Under the pieces are notes generated by a model. That model was not told where the DNA came from and searched no databases. It saw only the letters and a list, made by a program, of their open reading frames with translations. A DNA stretch of 64,000 bases from Pseudovibrio sp. Tun.PSC04-5.I4 (GTDB lineage Bacteria > Pseudomonadota > Alphaproteobacteria > Rhizobiales > Stappiaceae), in the NCBI RefSeq assembly GCF_900104145.1, contig NZ_FNLB01000006.1, forward strand, positions 641,001-705,000. The letters are read 5' to 3'. Numbering within the stretch: the stretch's first letter is position 1; each line of letters starts with the position of its first letter. The position numbers and the translations under genes were made by a program. Shown in pieces: positions 45,135-53,818 of this stretch.

Positions 45135-46268
45135 ATGGAAAAAATCGGCGTAGGTCTGATTGGAACCGGGTACATGGGCAAATGCCATGCTTTGGCATGG
45201 AATGCTGTTTCCGGTGTGTTTGGCGGTGAGTTAAAGCCAGAACTGGTAACTCTTGCTGAAGTGAACGAAGAGCTCGCGGCAGCGCGGGCAAAAGACTTTG
45301 GCTTTGCCAAGTCAACGGGCAACTGGCGCGATATGCTGTCGGACCCTGATATACAGATTATTTCCATCACGACGCCCAACCAGTTCCATCCGGAAATGGC
45401 CATTGAGGCGCTGGAAGCTGGCAAGCACGTCTACTGCGAAAAGCCTATGGCACCATCGTTTGCTGATGCGCGAAAAATGCTGGAAGCTGCTCGCAAATCC
45501 GGCAAAAAAACCTTCCTTGGGTACAACTACATTCAAAACCCAATGATGCGCCGCATCCGCGATCTGTTGAAGGCCGGTGAAACTGGGGAAGTCTTGCAAG
45601 TCCGTCTGGAAATGGACGAAGACTTCATGGCCAACCCGGCCGATGAGTGGGGCATCAAAAGCGGTGCGACCTCCGGTTACGGTGCGCTGGATGATTTCGG
45701 CGTACATACACTGTCTCTGCTCAGCGCTCTGGATCTCGGTATTGAGAAAGTCATGTGCCACATGACCAAGCCATACGCGACCCGTAAGGATGCAGCAGGC
45801 AACGACAAAGCCGTTGAGACCTATGACGCGGCCACTGTGCTGTTTGAGCTTGCAAATGGCGGCAACGGTACGCTCCAGCTCAACCGCTCCGCATGGGGCC
45901 GGAAGGGCCGCATTGCCGTGCAGATCTTCGGGTCCAAAGGCTCAATCCTGTATGATCAGGAACGCATGAACGAAATGCAGGTCTACAAAGCAGAAGGCGA
46001 TGTGGCGGGGCAGGGCTTCACAACTGTTCTGGCAGGTCCGGTACATGCACCTTATGACCGCTTCATCCCAGCTGCAGGGCATGGCCTCGGCTTTAATGAT
46101 CTCAAGATCATCGAGGTCAACGAGATCCTGAAGAGCTTGCAGGGTCAAGACAGCCATCTGATTGATTTTGAAAAAGGGATCGCCATTGAAGGCCTCGTGC
46201 ACGCAATGGCAAAATCTCATGAGCAATCTGGATGGGTGGATGTAAACTCAGCGCTGGTAACTGCCTGA
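45135..46268 (+). CDS. Gfo/Idh/MocA family dehydrogenase (possible inositol or sugar dehydrogenase)
   Basis: 377 aa from ATG 45135 (MEKIGVGLIGTGYMGKCHA). NAD-binding Rossmann motif GLIGTGYMGK, EKPMAPS with the catalytic Lys, and GALDDFGVHTLSLLSALD with conserved Asp and His. It belongs to the same superfamily as IolG but is longer and from a different subfamily. Placed after the ABC transporter, it may oxidise a second inositol isomer or the imported sugar; substrate not provable here. Confidence 0.9.
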   Translation: MEKIGVGLIGTGYMGKCHALAWNAVSGVFGGELKPELVTLAEVNEELAAARAKDFGFAKSTGNWRDMLSDPDIQIISITTPNQFHPEMAIEALEAGKHVYCEKPMAPSFADARKMLEAARKSGKKTFLGYNYIQNPMMRRIRDLLKAGETGEVLQVRLEMDEDFMANPADEWGIKSGATSGYGALDDFGVHTLSLLSALDLGIEKVMCHMTKPYATRKDAAGNDKAVETYDAATVLFELANGGNGTLQLNRSAWGRKGRIAVQIFGSKGSILYDQERMNEMQVYKAEGDVAGQGFTTVLAGPVHAPYDRFIPAAGHGLGFNDLKIIEVNEILKSLQGQDSHLIDFEKGIAIEGLVHAMAKSHEQSGWVDVNSALVTA

Positions 46269-46281
46269 AGTGACTGAAATG

Positions 46282-46309
46282 GAAGATGCACGGGTGTGCG
46301 TGCATCTTC
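46282..46309 (+). terminator. terminator-like hairpin after the Gfo/Idh gene
   Basis: Perfect 10-bp stem GAAGATGCAC against GTGCATCTTC with an 8-base loop, 13 bases after the stop codon. The following bases (ATCTCCTACC) are not a strong T-run, so it may need Rho or serve as an mRNA 3'-end protector. Confidence 0.65.
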
Positions 46310-46451
46310 ATCTCCTACCTAGCAAAGAAAAGTATGTAAGCCCCTAAAAGGTTTTGGGAAAACTTTTCAAGAGCGCTGGACAGGAGAAAGTTCCCACCCT
46401 ATAACACGCTCACATTCGCGGGACAGAAAACATCTTGGCCTCAGCGATAGT

Positions 46452-46527
46452 GCCCGAATAGCTCAGTTGGTAGAGCAGCGGATTGAAAATTCGCGTGTCG
46501 GTGGTTCAAATCCGCCTTCGGGCACCA
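46452..46527 (+). tRNA. tRNA-Phe (anticodon GAA)
   Basis: Acceptor GCCCGAA pairs with TTCGGGC, D arm TAGCTCAGTTGGTAGAGCA, anticodon stem GCGGA/TTCGC around TTGAAAA giving anticodon GAA, T arm GGTTCAAATCC, and encoded CCA at 46525-46527. It reads TTC and TTT. No second copy of its 3' end was found downstream, so no integration is evident. Confidence 0.97.
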
Positions 46528-46719
46528 TTTATCTCCCCAATAAATTGATGCTCTCGATGTTGGTTATCTGGCCTTCCTTCGTGGTTCGACAAGTTAATCC
46601 TCTGAGTTTGATGCTTTTGTTCCTCCTAAGTTCAACTGCCTGATACGGCCTAGGCATATTTGTTAGCCGTCGGCTGGAGCAGCCGTCAGTCATAACGAAC
46701 ACAGAGGCTTGCAGTCTCC

Positions 46720-46965
46720 TTAGGTGTTCGCAGTAGGCATTTGAACTTCGCGCTCAATACAGTCAGCTGAAAAGGACAGCGCTTTCGCGAAGGAGGCGAC
46801 ACTGTTGATCTTCAGGTGTGGCAGCTGAAACTCGGCGAGCTCCGTGAGTGGCGCTAACTGGCTGGCTTCGGTATCGAATGTAATGACAGGAAGATATGCA
46901 GTCTGTAGGGCATAGGAACTTGGATTAGAGCTGCGTAGAGTAAGTCCGCGCTTATCCGATGTTCC
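46720..46965 (-). pseudogene. possible gene remnant, unknown origin
   Basis: Read on the minus strand the frame gives a sequence containing SSYALQTAYLPVITFDTEAS and LPHLKINSVASFAKALSFSA, ending in a stop at 46720. There is no ATG, GTG or TTG at its start, and a stop codon bounds it upstream, so it cannot be a full gene. The composition looks like real protein, but no family is recognised, and a chance open frame is possible. Confidence 0.3.
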
Positions 46966-46981
46966 TCAGAGGCTTGATATG

Positions 46982-47005
46982 AAAAGCCCGGGCATTACGC
47001 CCGGA
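46982..47005 (-). terminator. intrinsic terminator of the minus-strand terD operon
   Basis: On the minus strand: stem CCGGGC against GCCCGG around a 5-base loop, followed by GCTTTTC. It begins about 18 bases after the terD stop at 47024. Confidence 0.8.
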
Positions 47006-47023
47006 CTGGTTGTCGTTGGTAGA

Positions 47024-47599
47024 TTAAATGTTCACACCGTGGCTTGAGGCAAGTGGTCCAAGCCCACCAGCAAAGCCTGCGCCAACCGCTTTAAACTTCC
47101 AGTCTTCATTGTGACGGTAGAGTTCGCCGAAAATCAACGCGGTTTCAACGGAGTAATCTTCGCTGAGGTCGTAGCGAACAATCTCAGCTTCTCCGGCTTG
47201 GTTTATCACGCGGATAAAAGCGTTCTCAACCTGTCCAAAGTTCTGCTTACGCGCTTCGGCTTCATGAATAGTGACCGAGAAAACGATCTTTTTGACATCA
47301 GCTGGAACTTTGGTCAGGTTAACTTTAACCTGCTCATCGTCTCCGTCGCCTTCGCCAGTACGATTGTCGCCCATGTGCAAGACAGAGCCGTCAGCGCCTT
47401 CTTTGTTGTTGTAAAACACAAAGTCACTGTCGGAGCGGACTTTGCCATTGTCGCCACAGATGAAAACAGAGGCGTCCAGATCAAAATCAACACCATCGGT
47501 GGCCCGTGAATCCCAGCCAAGCCCAATGGTTACAGCGCTGAGGCCCGGAGCCTCTTTAGTGAGAGAAACATTCCCACCCTTTTGTAGTGATACAGCCAT
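47024..47599 (-). CDS. terD: TerD family protein (copy 1)
   Basis: 191 aa. TerD proteins are Ca2+-binding beta-sandwich proteins linked to tellurite, phage and oxidative stress responses. Motifs: TIGLGWDSR (24-32), [11 protein letters not shown] (37-47) and the acidic loop [14 protein letters not shown] (76-89) that forms the Ca2+ sites, followed by [25 protein letters not shown]. Closely similar to its neighbour at 47615, so the two are recent-looking tandem duplicates. 15 bases separate them. Confidence 0.93.
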   Translation of the reverse strand: MAVSLQKGGNVSLTKEAPGLSAVTIGLGWDSRATDGVDFDLDASVFICGDNGKVRSDSDFVFYNNKEGADGSVLHMGDNRTGEGDGDDEQVKVNLTKVPADVKKIVFSVTIHEAEARKQNFGQVENAFIRVINQAGEAEIVRYDLSEDYSVETALIFGELYRHNEDWKFKAVGAGFAGGLGPLASSHGVNI

Positions 47600-47614
47600 T
47601 TCAATTTCCTCTAA

Positions 47615-48190
47615 TCAAATATTGACGCCAAATTGGGAACACATAGCTTGCAAGCCGCCGGCGTATCCCTGACCCACAGCCCGGAATTTCCATTCGCCGT
47701 TATGGCGATAAAGTTCACCGAAGACCATGGCGGTTTCTGTCGAGTAGTCCTCGGACAGGTCGTAGCGTACAACCTCGGCGGAGGTTTGCTCGTTGACAAC
47801 ACGAATAAAGGCGTTCTCAACCTGACCGAAGCTTTGCTTGCGTTCTGCACCTTCGTGAATTGTCACGCTGATGGCTACTTTTTGAACGTCCTGCGGAATC
47901 TTCGACAAATCGACCTTGATTTTCTCATCATCCCCATCGCCTTCACCGGTACGGTTGTCACCGGTGTGACTGACGGAGCTGCAGGTGGAGTTCATCTGGT
48001 TATAGAAAATGAAGTCCGCTTCTGAGCGTACTTTTCCGCTTTCTTCCAGCAAGAATGCTGAGGCATCCAGATCAAACTCCTTACCGTCTGTAGAGCGTGG
48101 ATCCCATCCAAGGCCGATAATGGTTTTCGTCAGACCGGGTGCTTCTTTGGTGAGTGAAAGGTTTTGACCTTTCGACAATGACAAAGCCAT
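47615..48190 (-). CDS. terD: TerD family protein (copy 2)
   Basis: 191 aa, the same length and motif order as the downstream copy: [33 protein letters not shown] and [20 protein letters not shown]. The calcium-site acidic residues are all kept. It is followed upstream by the Na+/Ca2+ antiporter gene, 21 bases away on the same strand, so all are probably one transcript. Role in metal or envelope stress inferred from the family. Confidence 0.93.
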   Translation of the reverse strand: MALSLSKGQNLSLTKEAPGLTKTIIGLGWDPRSTDGKEFDLDASAFLLEESGKVRSEADFIFYNQMNSTCSSVSHTGDNRTGEGDGDDEKIKVDLSKIPQDVQKVAISVTIHEGAERKQSFGQVENAFIRVVNEQTSAEVVRYDLSEDYSTETAMVFGELYRHNGEWKFRAVGQGYAGGLQAMCSQFGVNI

Positions 48191-48211
48191 TTGTAATTCC
48201 CCTTGATTTAA

Positions 48212-49186
48212 TTAGCCGACAAAGAGTGTGCTGTATTGGAACGAAATGAAAGCAACATAGCCAGCAGTGAAGAGCCCACCAGTTAATCGGCCAAAGCTTT
48301 TCATGAAGAACAAGAAACCCGCAAAGATGGCAGTGACCACCACGACCGCAGGGATGTCGAACGTTAAGAAGTCCGGTGCTGCTACAAGTGGTTTTACAAT
48401 TGCAGTCAGCGCGACGATGGAAAGGATGTTGAAGATATTTGAGCCAACAATTCCACCAATGATCATATCCGAGTGGCCCTTGCGCGCGGCTGCCAGGCAA
48501 GTTGAAAGCTCCGGTAAAGACGTGCCGAAAGCAACAACGGTCATCCCGATGACAGCTTCCCTTACGCCGAGCGCTACACCACCAGCGACTGCGCCTCGAA
48601 CAAGAACCTCGGAGCCAACAACCATTGCGCCAAAGCCGAGAGCAAGCGTTAGAATCGCTTTGCCCATGCCACTGAAGTCAGCTTCTTCATCAGCATCCTC
48701 GTCGTCGTCCCCAAGGCTGTCATTCATGTACTGGTAGATAACGTAGCCAATAATACCAGCGAACATCAGGAGGCCCATGAGCCGGGTGAAGGTTCCCGTT
48801 ATAACACCGCCGACCAGAACAACAGTCGCGATGATCATAACAATGGTGTCAATGCGCACACGTGATCGATCAATTGCAATTGGCATGATCATGGCGGAAA
48901 TCCCGATCACCATGAAGACGTTTGCAATGTTTGACCCCACCACATTCCCAAGGGAAATGCCCGCGAACCCGGACAGGTTTGCATTGATGGATGTGAATAA
49001 TTCCGGAGCTGAAGTTCCAAATGCTACGATGGTAGCCGCAATGAAAAGCTTTGATAGGCCAGATTTCTCAGCGATCCAGGCTGCTGCTTCAATGGTCCAG
49101 TCGCCTCCCTTAATCAGGAGAAAAAGCCCAAATCCAATAGCCCCGATTGCGAGAACCCCGAGTTCATAACTCGCGAGAGAATGCAT
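48212..49186 (-). CDS. calcium/sodium antiporter (YrbG/CaxA-like)
   Basis: 324 aa with about ten membrane helices in two inverted Na_Ca_ex repeats. Each repeat carries the ion-binding alpha motif: GTSAPELFTSINAN (57-70) and GTSLPELSTC (221-230), plus GNVVGSN and GGIVGSNIFN. An acidic cytosolic linker (DDDEDADEEAD, about 160-170) joins them. It exchanges Ca2+ for Na+ at the inner membrane. It is embedded between terD and terB genes, which is notable because TerD binds Ca2+. Confidence 0.92.
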   Translation of the reverse strand: MHSLASYELGVLAIGAIGFGLFLLIKGGDWTIEAAAWIAEKSGLSKLFIAATIVAFGTSAPELFTSINANLSGFAGISLGNVVGSNIANVFMVIGISAMIMPIAIDRSRVRIDTIVMIIATVVLVGGVITGTFTRLMGLLMFAGIIGYVIYQYMNDSLGDDDEDADEEADFSGMGKAILTLALGFGAMVVGSEVLVRGAVAGGVALGVREAVIGMTVVAFGTSLPELSTCLAAARKGHSDMIIGGIVGSNIFNILSIVALTAIVKPLVAAPDFLTFDIPAVVVVTAIFAGFLFFMKSFGRLTGGLFTAGYVAFISFQYSTLFVG

Positions 49187-49242
49187 GTAATTACGATCTT
49201 TCTAGTGAAGGAAATTGGGCAGTAAGCTGCCCAATTTTTTGG

Positions 49243-49704
49243 TTAAATGCCGAACTCTTGCGCATCTAAATTGAGTTCTTTGCAGATGTCCCGCACAGTG
49301 GCTTTTTCATCATCATCGAAATCTCCGTCTGATGCACCGATGGCGCATGCAACGCGAACAAGGAGACGAGCTTGATCATCTTTACCCTTGAGCTGTGCAA
49401 TTGCCTTCAGAGCTTCACCACGACCGATGATCTGATCGAACTCAAAGCCTTCAATGAACTTGTTAAAGCTTGCGATGACTTTAGGTGTCTCGAAATGCTT
49501 GAGTTCATCTGACCGTTGAAGGAAAGCAACCATCTTCTGTTTTTCATCAGAAGACACGTTTCCATCTGCTGCTGCAATCATTGCGCAGGCGGCAATAACC
49601 GCATCGAGGAACGTTTGGTTGCGAAATTTGGAGACCTCTGCGGAGAGAGCAGCGCGGGCGCTAGCCCCTTTGGCACGCAGCCGTTCAAAGAATGTTTCTG
49701 ACAT
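49243..49704 (-). CDS. terB: tellurite resistance protein TerB
   Basis: 153 aa all-helical protein. Two TerB-type acidic metal-binding motifs, AADGNVSSDEKQKMVAF and GASDGDFDDDEKATVRDI, are visible. TerB associates with the inner membrane and with other Ter proteins. Its ATG overlaps the stop of the upstream terD copy 3 by one base, so the two are cotranslated. Confidence 0.94.
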   Translation of the reverse strand: MSETFFERLRAKGASARAALSAEVSKFRNQTFLDAVIAACAMIAAADGNVSSDEKQKMVAFLQRSDELKHFETPKVIASFNKFIEGFEFDQIIGRGEALKAIAQLKGKDDQARLLVRVACAIGASDGDFDDDEKATVRDICKELNLDAQEFGI

Positions 49705-50291
49705 TAAATTACCCTAACTGCATCATCGATGATGTCTTTTGCGGTTCTACCCTGGCAAGGCGTACCATGAGCCGTCATAGTCCAGCCGCCATTTTCTTTT
49801 GACATTGAAGCCATAACAACACCGGTATGACGCCCTTTTTCTTTAAGGTCATAGCGGCAGATTTCTTGGTTTTTAGTGTGGTCAACCAACCGTGCAAATG
49901 CGTTCTCAACTTCGTCAAACGATTGTCCACGAAATGAGTTCACAGTAAAGACGAGGTGTTCCACGTTAGCCGGCAATTTGGCAAGGTCTACGTAGATGAC
50001 TTCATCATCGCCGTCACCTTCGCCTGTGAGATTGTCTCCGCCGTGCTTGATTGATCCATCACGCGAATTTAGCTGTTGGAAAAAGACAAGATCAATAGCG
50101 GCTTTGTTCTTATCAAACAGAACTGCGGACGCATCCAGATCGATTTCGCTGGCGCCGCCACCGAACATTTTCTTAAGGAAACCACCCTTTTGTTCAACTG
50201 GATCCCATCCAAGGCCCATGAAGATTTTGGTAAGTCCGGGGCTTTCTTTGGTTAAAGAAAGCGGCTTCCCTTTTGTAAGGCTAATCGCCAT
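49704..50291 (-). CDS. TerD family protein (copy 3, TerZ-like with glycine-rich insert)
   Basis: 195 aa. It has the usual GLGWD at about 26-30 and DLDASAVLFD at 51-60, but between them is an extra segment with GGFLKKMFGGGAS (about 36-48) absent from copies 1 and 2. The acidic loop [14 protein letters not shown] is present. A similar insert occurs in the TerA-like protein of this cluster, and in TerZ/TerX proteins elsewhere. Same operon as terB. Confidence 0.92.
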   Translation of the reverse strand: MAISLTKGKPLSLTKESPGLTKIFMGLGWDPVEQKGGFLKKMFGGGASEIDLDASAVLFDKNKAAIDLVFFQQLNSRDGSIKHGGDNLTGEGDGDDEVIYVDLAKLPANVEHLVFTVNSFRGQSFDEVENAFARLVDHTKNQEICRYDLKEKGRHTGVVMASMSKENGGWTMTAHGTPCQGRTAKDIIDDAVRVI

Positions 50292-50302
50292 TGTTCATTC
50301 CT

Positions 50303-51034
50303 TTAAAATTGAGGAGCGTAATGCACACTGGCATCCTTGAGCTCCTCGTAAGCTTTGTTGATATCTTTGATGCGTGATGTAGCCAGGGCGACCATCTCTT
50401 GAGGCGCTCCCGTAGCAATTAGACGATCCGGGTGGTTTTCTTTAACTTTTGCAAGCCAAGCATTGCGAACTTCATCCGCAGCTGCATCCGGATGAACTTC
50501 GAGTACAATGCTGGCATTCCAGGCATCGGGAATATGGCGTGCCTTCAGCCACTCGAAGCGGGATTGAGAAATGCCAAAGATCTCGGCAACCTCTTCCAAA
50601 AAGTTTTCTTCATCTGCGTGATAAACGCCATCAGCCATTGCAATGTGAAACAGTGCATCCATCACATCGCAGCGTCGGTTATCTGCGTGTTCACCTTCGC
50701 CCAAAAGTTTGTGTATTTGCCCCGCATAGCTTTGGTATCCAGACACATCTTGCCTGCATAGGTTAAAAACGCGAATGGCGTTTCCTTCTTCCTCAGGCGG
50801 AATTTCAACGATTGCGCGGAAAACAATCACTTCTGAGTTCGTCACCAAACCATCTGCTTTGGCTAGCTTTGCACATAATGCGATTAAGGCGATTGAAAAG
50901 GCTACACTGTCTTCCCCTTGGCCAAACCGGGGGAGTATGTTCCCTACATCGCTCAAAAAAAGCTCGATATAGCGCAGTAACTTTTGCCAGAAATTCTCTG
51001 GAGGTTGAGCTGCGGGAGAAAGGCTTTCCGACAT
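50303..51034 (-). CDS. TerB-domain plus J-domain protein (DjlA-like)
   Basis: 243 aa: a helical TerB-like domain (about residues 45-170, with AKADGLVTNSE and AMADGVYHADEENFLE) and a C-terminal J domain with the HPD motif (ENHPDRL) for DnaK stimulation. Such proteins couple Hsp70 to membrane or Ter complexes. It lies between TerD copy 3 and terA on the same strand, 11 bases from terD, so it probably belongs to the Ter operon here. Confidence 0.9.
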   Translation of the reverse strand: MSESLSPAAQPPENFWQKLLRYIELFLSDVGNILPRFGQGEDSVAFSIALIALCAKLAKADGLVTNSEVIVFRAIVEIPPEEEGNAIRVFNLCRQDVSGYQSYAGQIHKLLGEGEHADNRRCDVMDALFHIAMADGVYHADEENFLEEVAEIFGISQSRFEWLKARHIPDAWNASIVLEVHPDAAADEVRNAWLAKVKENHPDRLIATGAPQEMVALATSRIKDINKAYEELKDASVHYAPQF

Positions 51035-51160
51035 TAATAACCCTTAAGGTTCAATCGAAGTTTCGACTTTTCACAAAGTTTAACTTGCACAATCTTTGTG
51101 GCGAAAAACATCAAAATCGATGCCTTTTGCGACGCGTTCCTGTGGATTAATGTCGCAGGC

Positions 51161-52315
51161 TTATTTGCGGCCTGCCACCCATTTCATACCCCAACCGTAA
51201 GCTTCGTCCATTTGGCGATGTCCCTTGAAGAAGCGATTTTCGCGATTTACACGAATTTGACCGCCTTCATTTTCAAGAAGAGCAACTGCACACATCCCAT
51301 CACGAGAACCATGTTCATTCATGCGCACTTCAATTTCCGGCTGGTCGGGGACGAGGATACGTATCGCGCCATCAGTCTCACGCCAATCTGGGCTGCCTTC
51401 ATAAATGAAAGCGTAAACGAGCACGCGCCGTAATTTGCTCCATTGTTCGCCGTTAATCTCGAGCCACTCGCCGTCCGTAGTCGCGCCGGTGCGGTCATCT
51501 CCATTAAGAAAAGCGTAGGGAAAGCTAGAGTAGTTCCCGAAAGTATTTCCCAGTGCCTGAACAGCCGTCACTGTACCATCGATACCTTCCACGAAGGCGC
51601 CAACGTCGAGGTCAATCCCGCTTTTACCCATCCCGAACAGGCCACTGGACTTCTTTTTCTGGTTCCAATTCAGATTTACGCGGATCTTTCCAAATCTTCC
51701 GTCTTCCTTTTTGAGGGAAATACGGCTTTCGTTTTTTGTTAGTGAAACCTTGGAGAGATTAACTTTGGGCGGCGCTACTGTTTTGGGTGCCGGGCTGGGT
51801 CTGGTGACTGGCGCATCGGAGGGAGCTGCAACTTCGATGCCGAAATGTTCAGCAATCGCCTTCAGACCACCATTGAATCCCTGTCCGACGTGCCGGATTT
51901 TCCAAGCGCCGTTGCGCTTATAAATCTCTGCAAGGATCAAGGCACGCTCTTCTCGGCCTTCACAAGAAATTTCGATGTGGGTACTGTCAAGCGAAAGCGC
52001 CAAACGCCCGTTTAGCGCAGAAAATGGATTTGTATCGTCTGTCGTTGCAGTGAAAACAATTTTTTCAGCATCCTGGGGGATCTGGCTCAGGTTTAGAAAA
52101 AACGTTGCCCCGGTGCTGGTCTGCTCAAATTTCACGGCACCATCTGAGATGCTGGGCTGGTTATAAAAGCACATGTCGCCGTCGCCGCGTACTTTGCCCC
52201 CAGAGTAAATCTGGAGCGCGGTTATATCAATATTTGAGCCAGCAGGAAATTCAACATGAACATTTGTGTTCGGATTGCCAATCGAGGTATTTGCCCCCAT
52301 AGGTAACGACATCAT
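51161..52315 (-). CDS. terA: tellurium resistance protein TerA
   Basis: 384 aa from the ATG at 52315 (a TTG at 52333 is in frame but less likely). Two TerD-like domains: residues about 1-160, then a Pro-rich linker (about 165-185), then about 190-384 with NLNWN, a short GLFGMGKSG insert and IDLDVGAFVEG, ending in NRENRFFKGHRQMDEAYGWGM, the TerA tail. It is the first gene of the minus-strand ter operon, divergent from the PRTase operon. Confidence 0.92.
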   Translation of the reverse strand: MMSLPMGANTSIGNPNTNVHVEFPAGSNIDITALQIYSGGKVRGDGDMCFYNQPSISDGAVKFEQTSTGATFFLNLSQIPQDAEKIVFTATTDDTNPFSALNGRLALSLDSTHIEISCEGREERALILAEIYKRNGAWKIRHVGQGFNGGLKAIAEHFGIEVAAPSDAPVTRPSPAPKTVAPPKVNLSKVSLTKNESRISLKKEDGRFGKIRVNLNWNQKKKSSGLFGMGKSGIDLDVGAFVEGIDGTVTAVQALGNTFGNYSSFPYAFLNGDDRTGATTDGEWLEINGEQWSKLRRVLVYAFIYEGSPDWRETDGAIRILVPDQPEIEVRMNEHGSRDGMCAVALLENEGGQIRVNRENRFFKGHRQMDEAYGWGMKWVAGRK

Positions 52316-52566
52316 TATTTCCCGCTCTACCAATTTAATACAAACAAATATATGGCTACGAAATATAGAATATCAATCAAATAGGCTGCACCCAATGTCA
52401 AATTCAATTTAACCAGTGATAAAATTATTGAAGTGCGACGTTCCAGCTTTGATCTGCAAAGCCGCAAAGGTGACTAAATAGACGTCTAACACCGCTCAGG
52501 GAGCATTCAGATTCGGATCTGTAATACGCGTATAGTATTCATCAATACCCTCCTGTAGGAAGTTAC
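52316..52566. other. divergent promoter region between terA and the PRTase operon
   Basis: About 250 AT-rich bases that should carry promoters for both ter transcripts. GTATAGTATT near 52531 is a possible -10 region for the plus-strand operon. No convincing operator palindrome is seen. Confidence 0.4.
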
Positions 52567-53817
52567 GTGGCTATTTTTAAAAAGGGATTATTGCGTGTGG
52601 AAAGCTTAGATTATTGTGCACCGTCTCCAACCGGAACCGCAGAGTACGCTTTTCGAACGGGTAAGCTGGAACTGAGGATTGATCGCGTTGATGTGGAAAA
52701 TTTGTTTGTTCTAGCCGAACGACAAAACCCTAAACGCGCCTTTCTTTTTGTTTCTACAGTTTTAGGGCGCCATATCCCGGTCACTCCCTCCAAACATCGT
52801 GATGCACTTTGGGCTCTGACTGAGAAAACACAACCGCTCCTGCTGGATGGCCCGATCTTTGTTATGGGGTATGCTGAAACTGCGGTAGGAATTGGCGCGG
52901 GTATTTTCGATTGTTTACACCAGAAGCTTCCTGATCGAAAGATTGGCTATCTCCACACGACGCGCCACGTAATGAGAAATGCATTACCTTGGTTCACAAT
53001 CATTGAAGGTCACAGCCATGCGCAAGATCACAATATTATGCGCCCGGACGAATCCTATTGTGAATTTGGACCGCAAAGCACTCTTGTGTTGGTTGATGAT
53101 GAAACGACGACCGGAAACACCTTTGCTCAATTGGCTGAAGGTTTGTATGCGCAAGGTGCAAAATTTGGCCGTATAATTCTGGTGACATTGACAGACTGGT
53201 CAGATGATCGTGCACGGGCTTGTGTTGAGGCTGTTACCGGCGGCACAGAAACTGTTGCGGTGTCACTCATGTCTGGCAGCTGGGTCTGGAAACAAGACGA
53301 TAGCGCCAAACTTCCCAAACTGCCCGCAGTTGCGGCGGCAAAGTGCCCTCCTTGGGAGTCGGATTCTTGCTCCAGTTTTAGCTCACCCCGGAATGGACTA
53401 AAAGGAGACGAGATGTCCGGTGGTGACCATCTTCTCTCTACTTTGCCAGTCCCACCGATGGGTGATCGTGATAAACGGATTTTGGTGATCGGAACGGGCG
53501 AGCATGTTTGGCAACCGTTTCTGTACGCCGAGGCAGTCGAGCAGGTCTCCCCTGATACACGTCAGGTTGGCTTCATTGCAACCACCCGATCACCTATCTT
53601 ATCTGGGCCAGCGATCGAGCATAAAATAACCTTTCCGGATCATTTTGGGATAGGGCTGGACATGTACTTGCACAATGTAGAGCCAGATGATTGGGACCGA
53701 ATAGTGCTATTCACCGAAACGACCATTGAGGGGGTCCACCCCATATTGCGCCGTGCTCTAGGCAAAGGGCATATCGTAGATAAAGATGGTCAAGTGTTTG
53801 AAATGATGAACTTTTAG
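52567..53817 (+). CDS. Ter-associated phosphoribosyltransferase-TRSP protein
   Basis: 416 aa, GTG start at 52567. An N-terminal phosphoribosyltransferase domain (about residues 30-260) carries the PRPP-binding motif LVLVDDETTTGNTF (173-186). The C-terminal part (about 305-416, KRILVIGTGEHVWQPFLYAEAVE) matches the TRSP domain. This pair belongs to the predicted nucleoside-like biosynthetic module of Ter systems described in comparative genomic work by Anantharaman, Iyer and Aravind. The product is not known. First of four tightly packed genes. Confidence 0.85.
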   Translation: MAIFKKGLLRVESLDYCAPSPTGTAEYAFRTGKLELRIDRVDVENLFVLAERQNPKRAFLFVSTVLGRHIPVTPSKHRDALWALTEKTQPLLLDGPIFVMGYAETAVGIGAGIFDCLHQKLPDRKIGYLHTTRHVMRNALPWFTIIEGHSHAQDHNIMRPDESYCEFGPQSTLVLVDDETTTGNTFAQLAEGLYAQGAKFGRIILVTLTDWSDDRARACVEAVTGGTETVAVSLMSGSWVWKQDDSAKLPKLPAVAAAKCPPWESDSCSSFSSPRNGLKGDEMSGGDHLLSTLPVPPMGDRDKRILVIGTGEHVWQPFLYAEAVEQVSPDTRQVGFIATTRSPILSGPAIEHKITFPDHFGIGLDMYLHNVEPDDWDRIVLFTETTIEGVHPILRRALGKGHIVDKDGQVFEMMNF

Positions 53818-53818
53818 T

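Larger units (their letters stand above)
46528..47023. other. intergenic region between tRNA-Phe and the terD cluster
   Basis: About 500 bases with no complete gene. A minus-strand frame stays open for 81 codons from 46965 to a stop at 46720, with protein-like composition but without a usable start (treated as a possible remnant). The terminator of the terD operon lies at the right end. Nothing else is recognised. Confidence 0.45.

Noticed and set aside
46452..47023. Integrated element at tRNA-Phe
   Set aside because: No duplicate of the tRNA 3' end and no integrase were found; only a small unexplained open frame remains.
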